A DNA stretch of 63,703 nt from Streptomyces griseorubiginosus (GTDB lineage Bacteria; Actinomycetota; Actinomycetes; Streptomycetales; Streptomycetaceae), in contig NZ_WVUG01000015.1 in NCBI RefSeq assembly GCF_017614965.1, positions 1 through 63,703 on the forward strand, given 5' to 3'. Below the pieces are notes generated by a model that was not told the origin of the DNA, searched no databases, and saw only the letters and a list, made by a program, of their open reading frames with translations. Below are positions 26,412-34,069 of the stretch, one piece after another; the stretch's first letter is position 1; each line of letters begins with the position of its first letter. The position numbers and the translations under genes are program-made.

Positions 26412-27236
26412 ATGAGCGCGCGCCTGCGCGGCATCGCACACGAGACCGAGCGGATCGTCGCGGCGGGCACCTATCGCGCGCCCGACGGACACGAGGTGTC
26501 CATCGCGGCGGCGGTCGCGGCGGCCCGAGCCGGTACGGCCATGTACGGGCCCGATCCGATACGGACACCGCAGGCCGTTCCCGCCGGGACGTTCTTCGAG
26601 GTCACCGGCGAGAGCAGCCTGGAGGCCGCCCGCCGTGTCGGCGGCGAGGTCGCGGTGCTGAACTTCGCCTCGGCCCGCAACCCCGGCGGCGGCTTCCTGA
26701 ACGGCGCGCAGGCCCAGGAGGAGGCCCTGTGCCGCGCCTCCGCGCTCTACACGTGCCTGCTTCAGGCGCCGGAGTTCTACGCACACCACCGCGCCCACCG
26801 CGACCCGTTCTACACGGACCGTGTCATCCACTCACCGGCCGTCCCCGTCTTCCGCGACGACCGCGGCCGCCTGCTCGACGAGCCGTTCACCGCCGGCTTC
26901 CTCACGGCGGCGGCCCCGAACGCCGGCGTGGTCCGCCGTACGACGCCCGAGCGGGCCGCCGACTTGCCGCAGGCCCTGACGACTCGCGCCGAGCGGGTGC
27001 TGGAGACGGCCGCGGCCCAGGGCTACCGCCGCCTGGTGCTGGGCGCCTGGGGCTGCGGAGTCTTCCAGAACGACCCGGCGCAGGTGGCCGGGGCCTTCCG
27101 CGCGCTGCTCGGCCCGGGCGGCCGCTTCGCCGAGACCTTCGAGCACGTCACGTTCGGCATCCTGGACCGCACGGCCGGTCAGACGGTCCGAGCGGCGTTC
27201 GTACGGGCGTTCCCGCAGCGCCAGCTCCAGCCGTAG
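26412..27236 (+). CDS. Bacterial-type poly(ADP-ribose) glycohydrolase-like protein (TIGR02452/DUF2263)
   Basis: A 274-residue macrodomain-fold protein that should bind and hydrolyse ADP-ribose modifications. The PARG signature is nearly ideal: NFASARNPGGGFLNGAQAQE followed by EALCRASALY, in which the GGG-X6-8-QEE glutamates are catalytic in bacterial PARGs. DRVIHSPAVPVFRDD and LGAWGCGVFQNDP are further family blocks. ATG 26412 follows GGGGGTGG. It diverges from egtA. A clear terminator follows. Confidence 0.88.
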   Translation: MSARLRGIAHETERIVAAGTYRAPDGHEVSIAAAVAAARAGTAMYGPDPIRTPQAVPAGTFFEVTGESSLEAARRVGGEVAVLNFASARNPGGGFLNGAQAQEEALCRASALYTCLLQAPEFYAHHRAHRDPFYTDRVIHSPAVPVFRDDRGRLLDEPFTAGFLTAAAPNAGVVRRTTPERAADLPQALTTRAERVLETAAAQGYRRLVLGAWGCGVFQNDPAQVAGAFRALLGPGGRFAETFEHVTFGILDRTAGQTVRAAFVRAFPQRQLQP

Positions 27237-27242
27237 GCCGGC

Positions 27243-27278
27243 GAGTCCCCCGCAGACGGGGGATGCTGCGGGGGACTC
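27243..27278 (+). terminator. Strong terminator after the PARG-like gene
   Basis: GAGTCCCCCGCA (27243-27254) and TGCGGGGGACTC (27267-27278) form a perfect 12-bp helix with a 12-nt loop, 7 bp after the stop codon. Confidence 0.75.
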
Positions 27279-27316
27279 ACCCGGCTAGACGGACGAAGGA
27301 CGGGCGGAGTTCCCGA

Positions 27317-27354
27317 GTCGGCGAGTTTGTTCAGCGTCGGCGAGTTTCCTCAGC
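27317..27354. repeat. Tandem 19-bp direct repeat
   Basis: Two adjacent copies of GTCGGCGAGTTTnnTCAGC (27317-27335 and 27336-27354) differ only at the variable bases. They lie between the PARG terminator and the end of the PemK-like gene. No function is evident; they could be a binding-site pair or a replication slip. Confidence 0.6.
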
Positions 27355-27422
27355 GGTCCTGGCCGATCCGCATGACATCGCCCTGGGAGTGGCCTCGTGA
27401 CGGTGTGAGGCAGGCGGCAGGG

Positions 27423-27869
27423 TCAGCTCCACCCGTACCGTTCCGCGAGCCGCTGCCGCACCAGGTTGAACCGGCCCCGGTCCAGCGCGCAGGCCTCGCG
27501 GCGCATTCCCTCCTCGTGCAGGCGCAGCACCCGGTCCACGTCGACCCATGAGTCACGCCCCGAGCGGTCCCAGGGCCCGCTGCCGATCGCGACCCACTCG
27601 CGGTCGCCGTCGTGCCGCTTGCTGGACAGCTGGACGGCGAGCAGGGTGCCGGTGGCCTCGCGGGCGACGACCAGGACGGGGCGGTCCTTGCCGCGGCCGT
27701 CGTTCTCCTCGAACGGCACCCACGTCCACACGATCTCGCCGGGGTCGGGGTCGCCGTCATGCGCGGGGGAGTACTCGGTACGCACCGTGCCCACCCGGCG
27801 CGGATCGGCCTCGGTGGTGGCACTGGCGCCGAAGCGGCCGGGAACGTTCTCATCGGTAAACGCAGTCAC
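27423..27869 (-). CDS. PemK/MazF-fold protein
   Basis: A 148-residue protein whose C-terminal two thirds resemble PemK/MazF endoribonucleases: PGEIVWTWVPFEE, then RPVLVVAREATGTLLAVQLSS and a conserved DRGRFNLVRQRL tail. The N-terminal 45 residues are polar and atypical. GTG 27869 is the start. No MazE/PemI-type antitoxin is directly upstream; the nearest gene, 44 bp away on the same strand, encodes a small MT0933-type antitoxin-like protein. In Streptomyces such solitary PemK-like proteins are common and may not be toxins. Confidence 0.75.
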   Translation of the reverse strand: MTAFTDENVPGRFGASATTEADPRRVGTVRTEYSPAHDGDPDPGEIVWTWVPFEENDGRGKDRPVLVVAREATGTLLAVQLSSKRHDGDREWVAIGSGPWDRSGRDSWVDVDRVLRLHEEGMRREACALDRGRFNLVRQRLAERYGWS

Positions 27870-27913
27870 GCACGCACCTTAAGGTCTGTCCGTACGGGGG
27901 GCGTGGGCAGGTT

Positions 27914-28126
27914 TCAGCCGGAGGACTCCTCCGCGGCCTGTTCGCGCAGCCGCTCCACCAGATCCTTGGCCTTGTCCACGCCGGTGTCGATCTGGTCGCC
28001 GTACTTGCCGTCCGTGCGGTCGTCGATGATGTCGCCCGCCTTCTCCAGCCCTTCTCCGATGACCTCGCCATGCGCTTCGGCAATGTCCTCCGCCTTGTCC
28101 TTGAGGTTCTTCAGGGACTCGAACAT
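27914..28126 (-). CDS. Small MT0933/Rv0909-type antitoxin-like protein
   Basis: A 70-residue highly charged helical protein (MFESLKNLKDKAEDIAEAHG, KAGDIIDDRTDGKYGDQIDT, DLVERLREQAAEE). The pattern of amphipathic helices with DDRTxGKY is that of the MT0933 antitoxin family, paired in mycobacteria with an SRPBCC-fold toxin (Rv0910). No such toxin is adjacent. GAGGACGCCC sits upstream of ATG 28126. It may be an antitoxin, a stress protein, or a partner of the downstream PemK-like product. Confidence 0.75.
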   Translation of the reverse strand: MFESLKNLKDKAEDIAEAHGEVIGEGLEKAGDIIDDRTDGKYGDQIDTGVDKAKDLVERLREQAAEESSG

Positions 28127-28261
28127 CGGGCGTCCTCCTCGAGTCGCGGCCGTGACCGCGTGACCGGATACAGGGCGATGCTCGCCGGGTCCGACGGCTG
28201 CGGACAAGAGGGCGCGTGATGCACACGGGGCACGAACCGCGAGCACCGGCGGCGCAACGGA

Positions 28262-28291
28262 CCGGGGGCCCTCGAAGCCGAGGACCCCCGG
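28262..28291 (-). terminator. Terminator after the flotillin gene
   Basis: CCGGGGG/CCCCCGG and CCTCG/CGAGG pair around an AAGC loop with one internal mismatch, 25 bp beyond the stop codon of the leftward flotillin gene. Confidence 0.65.
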
Positions 28292-28316
28292 GGTGTGCTG
28301 TGCGGACCCCCGTCCG

Positions 28317-29804
28317 CTAACCCTCCTTCTCCACCGCCACCTTCTGCGACGGCGGTGCGGCGATGCCGTTCAGGGACGGGGAAGTGCCGTTCGCGGGCTG
28401 GGAGTTCTGATTCATCGAGGCGAGCAGCTGGCGGGCGAGGCCAAGGCCCGTACCGCCCATGGTCAGTGCCTTGGCGAGCATGTCGGCCATGCCGTCGGCC
28501 CCGTTGAGCACCACCATGTTGTCGACGCTGCCGAAGGCGGACGCGCCCGCCTTCACGATCTCCGGCCAGTTCTCGGCGAGTTGCTGCGCGACGACGGCCT
28601 CCTGGTTCTCGGCGAGGGCGGCGGCCCGCGCCTTGATGGCCTCCGCCTCGGCGAGACCCTTGGCCTTGGTCGCCTCGGCGTCGGCCAGACCCCTCGCCTG
28701 CGCGGCCGCCGCCTCGGCCTCACCGGTGGCCCGCGTGGCGGCCGCCGTGGCGGAACCCCGGGTCTTGGTCGCCTCGGCCTCGGCCCCCGCGGCCGTCTTG
28801 ACCCGGGTCGCCTCGGCCGCCGCCGCGAGTTCCGTCTCCTTCGCCTTGGCCTGCGCCGCCGAGATCCGCGCGTCACGCTCGGCCTCGGCCAGCGTGCGCT
28901 TCTCGTACGCCTTCGCGTCCGCCGGCTTGCGGACGTCCGCCTGCAGCTGCTGCTCCCGCCGGTGCGCCTCGAGTTCGGCGACCCGTGTCTCCTGGACGAC
29001 GACCTCCTGCCGTGCGGCCGCGTCCGCCAGCGGACCGGCCTGCCGCGCCTTCGCGGCCGCCTTGTCCCGCTCGGCCTGGTAGCCGGCCTGCAGGATCTCA
29101 CTGTCCCGGGTCGCCTCGGCCATCCGCGCGAACGACTGCTGCTCGGCCTCGGTGGCCAGCCGGTTCGCCTCCGCCTGCGCGATGCGCGCGTCCCGCTGGA
29201 CGGCCGCGGCGTGCGGCATGGCCAGGTTCTGGATGTACCCGGTCGGGTCCTCGATCTCATGGATCTGCAGGGAGTCGACGATGAGCCCCAGCTTCTCCAT
29301 CTCCGTGCCGCAGGCGGCCCGGGTCTGCGCGGTGAGCTTCTCCCGGTCGCGGATCATGTCCTCGACCGTCAACCCGCCGACGATGGACCGCAGATGACCG
29401 GCGAACACGTTGTGCACCCGCTCCGCCATCAGCTTCTGCTGGTCCAGGAACCGCCGGGAGGCGTTGGCGATCGACACGAAGTCGTCGCCCACCTTGAAGA
29501 TGACCACGCCCCGCACCTTGAGCGGAATGCCCTGGTGGGTCACGCAGTCCACGTGCAGTTCGGTCTCGTTCAGATCGAGGGAGAGCTTGCGCACCGCCTG
29601 CACCCCGGGCAGCACCAAGGTGCCCCGCCCGGTGACGATGCGGAATCCCATGCCCTCCTCCAAGCCCTCGGTACGGTGCTTGGAGCCGGAGATGACCAGC
29701 GCCTCGTTGGGTTCCGCGACGCGCCACATCGCCTTGAACAGACCGACCAGAACGAGAATGGCGGCGACCACCACTCCCGCAACGACGCCGACAACCATCG
29801 GCAT
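28317..29804 (-). CDS. Flotillin/SPFH-domain membrane protein
   Basis: A roughly 495-residue membrane-scaffold protein. One N-terminal hydrophobic helix (VVGVVAGVVVAAILVLVGLF) is followed by an SPFH/PHB domain (about 30-190: VAEPNEALVISG, VRGVVIFKVGDDF, SLQIHEIEDPTGYI). The C-terminal half is the flotillin domain, a long Ala/Glu-rich coiled coil (EAEATKTRGSATAAATRA and repeats of LAEAEAIKARAAAL). Starts at 29819, 29804 or 29798 are possible; AAAGGGGG at 29808-29815 favours the latter two. The NfeD-like gene upstream is its expected partner. Confidence 0.9.
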   Translation of the reverse strand: MPMVVGVVAGVVVAAILVLVGLFKAMWRVAEPNEALVISGSKHRTEGLEEGMGFRIVTGRGTLVLPGVQAVRKLSLDLNETELHVDCVTHQGIPLKVRGVVIFKVGDDFVSIANASRRFLDQQKLMAERVHNVFAGHLRSIVGGLTVEDMIRDREKLTAQTRAACGTEMEKLGLIVDSLQIHEIEDPTGYIQNLAMPHAAAVQRDARIAQAEANRLATEAEQQSFARMAEATRDSEILQAGYQAERDKAAAKARQAGPLADAAARQEVVVQETRVAELEAHRREQQLQADVRKPADAKAYEKRTLAEAERDARISAAQAKAKETELAAAAEATRVKTAAGAEAEATKTRGSATAAATRATGEAEAAAAQARGLADAEATKAKGLAEAEAIKARAAALAENQEAVVAQQLAENWPEIVKAGASAFGSVDNMVVLNGADGMADMLAKALTMGGTGLGLARQLLASMNQNSQPANGTSPSLNGIAAPPSQKVAVEKEG

Positions 29805-29970
29805 ACGCCCCCTTTGCATGGTGCCCTCTCGGCACCGAACGAAGGGAGTGTGCTCCCGCGCGGCGCCGGGGTGAAGACGCCTGCGAATCCTTGTCGTTTT
29901 CTTGACGCAGGGCCCCTTGAACAGGCTCTCACCTGCGCGGAAACGGGCTCACGTGAGGTAAGAGGACGGC

Positions 29971-30189
29971 TCAGCCGTCGTACGCCTCGGTCACGTAGAC
30001 CGTCCGCGGCGGCAGGTACTCCACCACCACCACCACCGTGCCCCGCTCGATGCGCGCCGTCCCGGTCGCCGGATACGCGAGGAAGTGCTCGGCCCCGCCG
30101 CGCACCCGTACGATCACCTCGCCGACGAGCCCGGGCCCGACCGTGCCGGTGACCCGCCCCATGAGCCCGACCATCGACGCATCGTCCAT
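29971..30189 (-). CDS. Minimal NfeD-type OB-fold protein
   Basis: A 72-residue protein that matches just the C-terminal beta-barrel of NfeD proteins: MVGLMGRVTGTVGPGLVGEV, ERGTVVVVVEYLPPRTVYV. It lacks both the protease and transmembrane domains of full NfeD, so it would be cytosolic or bound to the flotillin. It lies 166 bp upstream of the flotillin gene in the same direction, the classic flotillin-NfeD pairing. ATG 30189 is chosen because upstream codons are not NfeD-like. Confidence 0.8.
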   Translation of the reverse strand: MDDASMVGLMGRVTGTVGPGLVGEVIVRVRGGAEHFLAYPATGTARIERGTVVVVVEYLPPRTVYVTEAYDG

Positions 30190-30215
30190 GGTCACAGGGT
30201 ACGGGCCCGCCCCGC

Positions 30216-31637
30216 CTACGCCGCCGGTGAGTCGGTGACGACCTGCGGCGGCGGCCACGCCTCGTGCCAGCGCAACTCGGCCTCCGCCTGCGCCGCGAGG
30301 GAGATCAACAGCGGCTCGCTGCCCGCGGGGCCCAGGAGTTGGGCGCCGACGGGCAGTCCGTCGACGAAGCCGGCCGGGACGTTGACGCCGGGCCAGCCCA
30401 GCACGTTCCACGGCCAGGCGTAGGGGCAGGCGGCGATCATCGCGCGGTCGGTGGCGAGCCCGCTGAGCGGCAGCATCGCGCCGATGCGCGGCGGGGGAGC
30501 GGCCGTGGTGGGCGCGAGGACGACGTCGTACGAGCGGAAGAACGCGCCGATACGACGGTGCAGAACCGCCTCCTGCTGCCGCGCCATCCGCAGCGGTGCC
30601 CCACCGAGCAGCCGACCCAGCCGCGCGGCGTCGCGGGTGCGCCGGTCGAGGAGGGCGGGGAAGGGGGCCTCGCGGACGCGTTCGGCGAGGCCGACGGTCG
30701 CGCGGGGGATGAAGGTCAGCCCGATCTGGCCGTACGGCGGGTCGGCCTCTTCCACCAGGTGCCCCAAGGAGCCGAGTTTTTCAGCGAGTTGGACGACGCG
30801 TCGGCGTACCTCCGGCTGCAGGCGGGCCGGCAGCGCGGTGAACGGCGGCTTGAGGGCGAGCGCGATGCGCAGCCGGCCGGGATCGCGGCCGACCGCCTCG
30901 GAGGCGTCGATGCGGGCCGGGCGGTGGGGGTCGAGGTCGTGGTTGCCGCTCGCCGCGTCGAGCAGCAGGGCCGCGTCGGCGACGGTACGGGCGAGGGTGC
31001 CGTTGACGGTGATGCCCTGGAAGGACTCGCCGCGGGGCCAGGTGGAGATGCGGCCGCGCTGGGGCTTGATGCCGATCAGGTGGGTCCAGGAGGCGGGGAT
31101 GCGGACGGATCCTGCGCCGTCGGAGCCCAGTGCGGCGGGCACGAGTCCGGCGGCGACGGCGGCGGCCGAACCTCCGGAGGAGCCGCCCGGGGTGTGCTCC
31201 GGATTCCACGGGTTGCGGGTGGCGCCGAACGCGGGGCCCTCGGTGAAGGGCCACTGCCCGAACTCGCAGGTGTTGGTCTTGCCGACGACGACGGCCCCGG
31301 CGGCCCGCAGCCGCCGTACCGCCTCCCCGTCCTGGGCCACCGGCGGGAACTGCCCCTCGCACCCGAAGGCGGTCGGCTCGCCGGCCACATCCATGTCGTC
31401 CTTGACGGCGACGGGCACGCCGAGCAGGGGTTTGCGGACGCCGGCGGCCAACTCCCGGTCCGCGGCGTCCGCTTCGGTGAGGGCGGCCTCGCCGCGGACG
31501 ACCCGAAAGGTGTTGAGGGAGGACTGAGTCGCGTCGATCCGTGCCAGTGCCCGCTCGACGAGCGCACGGGAGGTCACCTCACCGGCGGCCAGCGCCCGTG
31601 CGGACTCCGCCAGTCCTGCGGCACGGTCGAACGTCAT
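30216..31637 (-). CDS. Amidase signature family enzyme
   Basis: A 473-residue amide hydrolase. The Ser-cisSer-Lys triad is visible: Lys in GVPVAVKDDMDVAG, the cis-Ser in TPGGSSGGSAAAVAAG, and the nucleophile in GSDGAGSVRIPAS. The chain covers the complete AS domain, ending EAELRWHEAWPPP. Substrate is not predictable; GatA is unlikely because gatB and gatC are absent. A TACCG-AA-CGGTA motif lies 25 bp upstream of the start. Confidence 0.88.
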   Translation of the reverse strand: MTFDRAAGLAESARALAAGEVTSRALVERALARIDATQSSLNTFRVVRGEAALTEADAADRELAAGVRKPLLGVPVAVKDDMDVAGEPTAFGCEGQFPPVAQDGEAVRRLRAAGAVVVGKTNTCEFGQWPFTEGPAFGATRNPWNPEHTPGGSSGGSAAAVAAGLVPAALGSDGAGSVRIPASWTHLIGIKPQRGRISTWPRGESFQGITVNGTLARTVADAALLLDAASGNHDLDPHRPARIDASEAVGRDPGRLRIALALKPPFTALPARLQPEVRRRVVQLAEKLGSLGHLVEEADPPYGQIGLTFIPRATVGLAERVREAPFPALLDRRTRDAARLGRLLGGAPLRMARQQEAVLHRRIGAFFRSYDVVLAPTTAAPPPRIGAMLPLSGLATDRAMIAACPYAWPWNVLGWPGVNVPAGFVDGLPVGAQLLGPAGSEPLLISLAAQAEAELRWHEAWPPPQVVTDSPAA

Positions 31638-31661
31638 GGGCCACCTCCCGGAACGTCTGTC

Positions 31662-31673
31662 TACCGAACGGTA
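31662..31673 (-). promoter_or_regulatory. Candidate TetR-type operator before the amidase
   Basis: TACCGAACGGTA is an inverted repeat with 5-bp arms around AA, a pattern frequent in TetR-family operators of actinobacteria. It is 25 bp upstream of the amidase start. No TetR gene is adjacent. Confidence 0.35.
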
Positions 31674-31741
31674 ACGTCCTCGGACCCGCAGCGGCGCGCA
31701 ATCTCGAACATCCCTGCCCTGAGGGGGACTTGATCGAGGGG

Positions 31742-32416
31742 TCAGGTGATCAGAGGCGTGTCGGGGAGGTAGTCGTCGGCGCTTTCGCCCGTGACGAGGT
31801 AGACCACGCGGCGGGCGACGGAGACGGCGTGGTCGGCGAAGCGTTCGTAGTAGCGGCCGACCAGGGTGACGTCGACGGCCGTCTCGACGCCGTGGTGCCA
31901 GCGCTCGTCCATCAGGTGGTGGAAGATCATGCGGTGCAGCTCGTCCATGCGGTCGTCGTCCTGCTCGAGCCGCAGGGCCGCCTCGACGTCCTGGGTGATC
32001 AGCACGTCGGCGGCCTGGGCCATCAGCCGCTGGGCGAGCTGGCCCATCTCCAGGATCGTGGGACGAAGATCCTGCGGCACGGCGTGCGCGGGATGACGGC
32101 GGCGGGCCACCGTGGCGACATGCTGGGCCAGTACACCGCAGCGCTCCAGGTCCGCGCTCATCCGCAGCGAGGTCACCACCATCCGCAGGTCCGTGGCGAC
32201 CGGCTGCTGGCGCGCCAGCACCGCGATCGCCCGTTCCTCCAGGTCCCGCTGCAGCTCCTCGATCCGCTCCTCGGTGGAGATCACCTGCTCCGCCAGCTGC
32301 AGATCGGTGTCCAGCAGGGCACCGGTGGCGCGCCCCATGGCGGAACCGACCAGGTTCGCTATCTCGACCAGTGCCTCGGTGATCGTCTCCAGTTCCTTGT
32401 GGTACGCCTCGCGCAT
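31742..32416 (-). CDS. phoU: Phosphate-transport regulatory protein PhoU
   Basis: A 224-residue all-helical protein with two PhoU repeats. It starts MREAYHKELETITEALVEIA; each repeat carries a metal-binding acidic stretch (ISTEERIEELQRDLEERA, EQDDDRMDELHRMIFHHLM) and the hallmark YYERFADHAVSVARRVVYLV near the end. PhoU links the Pst transporter to the phosphate two-component system and represses it when phosphate is ample. No phoR-phoP or pst genes are adjacent. A candidate PHO box lies 149-170 bp upstream. Confidence 0.92.
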   Translation of the reverse strand: MREAYHKELETITEALVEIANLVGSAMGRATGALLDTDLQLAEQVISTEERIEELQRDLEERAIAVLARQQPVATDLRMVVTSLRMSADLERCGVLAQHVATVARRRHPAHAVPQDLRPTILEMGQLAQRLMAQAADVLITQDVEAALRLEQDDDRMDELHRMIFHHLMDERWHHGVETAVDVTLVGRYYERFADHAVSVARRVVYLVTGESADDYLPDTPLIT

Positions 32417-32564
32417 TGGATCTTCACCATCCCGTTCCTGGGCCCGTGCCACCCTTGCCAGACTCGCACATCGCCCCGGCCCGGAGGCGAAAGGACCGGT
32501 CAAGATCTTCGGCACCGGAACGGCTCCTCACCGCTGATCAATACGGGTGATCGACCTGACGTTG

Positions 32565-32586
32565 CCGGGTGAATTCTCCGTGAACG
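32565..32586 (-). promoter_or_regulatory. Candidate PHO box upstream of phoU
   Basis: Read on the minus strand there are two direct repeats of 11 bp, CGTTCACGGAG and AATTCACCCGG, each with TTCAC at the same phase. The second matches 9 of 11 positions of the PhoP repeat GGTTCACCCGG. Confidence 0.55.
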
Positions 32587-32687
32587 TTGCCCGGTGGCGT
32601 CGGCACATTCCCGCAGCATGCTCCGCCTCCCCCAACTTGGCCTATTAGACGGCGTGTTGAAGTTGCGCAGGAAGGGGAGGGCGGCTC

Positions 32688-32715
32688 TTGGACGCGTGCC
32701 TTCCGGTGGTAGCAT
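32688..32715 (+). promoter_or_regulatory. Candidate promoter of the conservon
   Basis: TTGGAC (32688-32693) and TAGCAT (32710-32715) are 16 bp apart. The start of transcription would leave a leader of about 155 bases before cvnA. Confidence 0.5.
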
Positions 32716-32751
32716 CCCCGCATCTGCGACCTTGATCCACTCACTTCAGGC

Positions 32752-32768
32752 GCTGACTTGAGGTCAGC
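32752..32768 (+). promoter_or_regulatory. Inverted repeat in the cvnA leader
   Basis: GCTGAC-TTGAG-GTCAGC is a perfect inverted repeat with 6-bp arms about 30 bp after the predicted transcription start and 110 bp before cvnA. It could be an operator or a small RNA hairpin. Between phoU (32416) and cvnA I see only this, the PHO box and the promoter. Confidence 0.45.
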
Positions 32769-32878
32769 CTGCTCTCCGCGCCACCGCGCTCGGGCAGGCG
32801 CTGTGTGTGTCGCGGGTGCGTACTCGCGGGGGAGTGCATCCGTCTACGTCTGCATTTCATGCGTCGGGAAAGGTTTCC

Positions 32879-34069
32879 ATGAGTCGAGACGTGCTTGCGT
32901 GGTGCCTGGTTGCGGTGACGGTGATATCCGTCGCGGTGATCGTGGTGCTCGTCGTCCGCAACAGGGCCCTGGGGGAGAGAAAGCGACAGACCGAGGCATC
33001 GCTGACGAGCCAGCTCAACGCCGCCCAGACCCAAGTGCTGTCTGTTCAGGCCGCCTTGCAGAAGTACCAGCAGGAGTTCGATGGCACGATCCGGGAGGCC
33101 GAGGAGGCCTCCGAGGAGAGCACCAAGGCGGTACTGAAGGGTTCGGCCCGCTTCCTGCAGGGTCTGGCCGCCGAGCAGATGGCGGTCCTGGAGGAACTCC
33201 AGCGCAAGTACGGCGGTCACGCGGTGCTCGGCGACCTGCTGGAAGTGACCCACGCCAACGCGCAGATGCAGCGCAAGTCGCAGGGCATCGCCGTGCTGTG
33301 CGGTGCGCCGGTCGGCCGCCGCAACCGGGCCGCGAGCGTCTACGACGTGGTGCGCAGCGCGCAGTCGCAGATCCGCAGCTTCCGCCGCGTCGAGATCATG
33401 CAGCAGACCGGTTTCGCGCTGAAGGCGTCCGCGGTCTCGCCGGTCTCCCTCGCGGTGGCCGAACTGCTGGACAACGCGGCGAGCTTCTCGCAGCAGGACG
33501 CGCCGATCGAGGTGACCTTCCAGCGCGTCCAGCGCAACCTGTGCATCATCATCGACGACGCCGGCGTCGGCATGAACGACGAGGACCGGCAGCGGGCCAC
33601 CGCCCTGCTGTCCGGTGACTTCGTCCCGCGTCTGTCGCAGCTGGGCACCCAGCCGAAGTTCGGTTTCCCCCTGATCGGCCTCCTCGCCCGCCAGCACGGC
33701 TTCCGGGTGGACGTCACCGGTGTCTCCCGCTACGGCGGAGTCCGTGCCGTGGTGCTGCTGCCCGAGGAGCTGTGGACGGAGGAGCAGCCCTCCCCGGTCG
33801 ACCAGGCCGCTCCGGTGAGCATCGTCCGCGGGGCCGACGGCGGGACCGGTGACAGGCCCCGCACGGTGCACGGGCTGCCCAAGCGGACCAGTCGGCAGAC
33901 TCCCGTCGCGGGCGTCTCGGGTCAGGACGGGCGTGCGCCGTCCCGGGCGGGCCAGGACGCGGGCCGCGCCTCCGGCCGCAGTCTGGGCGCCCTCGGTGCC
34001 CTGCAGCGAGGCACGCTCTCGGGCCGCAACCTCGACTCCGCGTCCAGCGAAGGGTCCCAAGACGCATGA
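32879..34069 (+). CDS. cvnA: Conservon sensor-like ATPase CvnA
   Basis: A 396-residue membrane protein with one N-terminal helix (VLAWCLVAVTVISVAVIVVL), a coiled coil, and a histidine-kinase-type ATPase domain. The N box is VAELLDNAASFSQ and the G1 box DDAGVGMND, but no phosphoacceptor-histidine region of a normal sensor kinase is obvious, as in other CvnA/nitrate-sensor-like proteins. The last 100 residues are disordered and Ser/Arg/Gly-rich. ATG 32879 follows GGGAAAGG. It overlaps cvnB by four bases (ATGA). It is thought to scaffold CvnB, CvnC and the GTPase CvnD at the membrane. Confidence 0.9.
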   Translation: MSRDVLAWCLVAVTVISVAVIVVLVVRNRALGERKRQTEASLTSQLNAAQTQVLSVQAALQKYQQEFDGTIREAEEASEESTKAVLKGSARFLQGLAAEQMAVLEELQRKYGGHAVLGDLLEVTHANAQMQRKSQGIAVLCGAPVGRRNRAASVYDVVRSAQSQIRSFRRVEIMQQTGFALKASAVSPVSLAVAELLDNAASFSQQDAPIEVTFQRVQRNLCIIIDDAGVGMNDEDRQRATALLSGDFVPRLSQLGTQPKFGFPLIGLLARQHGFRVDVTGVSRYGGVRAVVLLPEELWTEEQPSPVDQAAPVSIVRGADGGTGDRPRTVHGLPKRTSRQTPVAGVSGQDGRAPSRAGQDAGRASGRSLGALGALQRGTLSGRNLDSASSEGSQDA

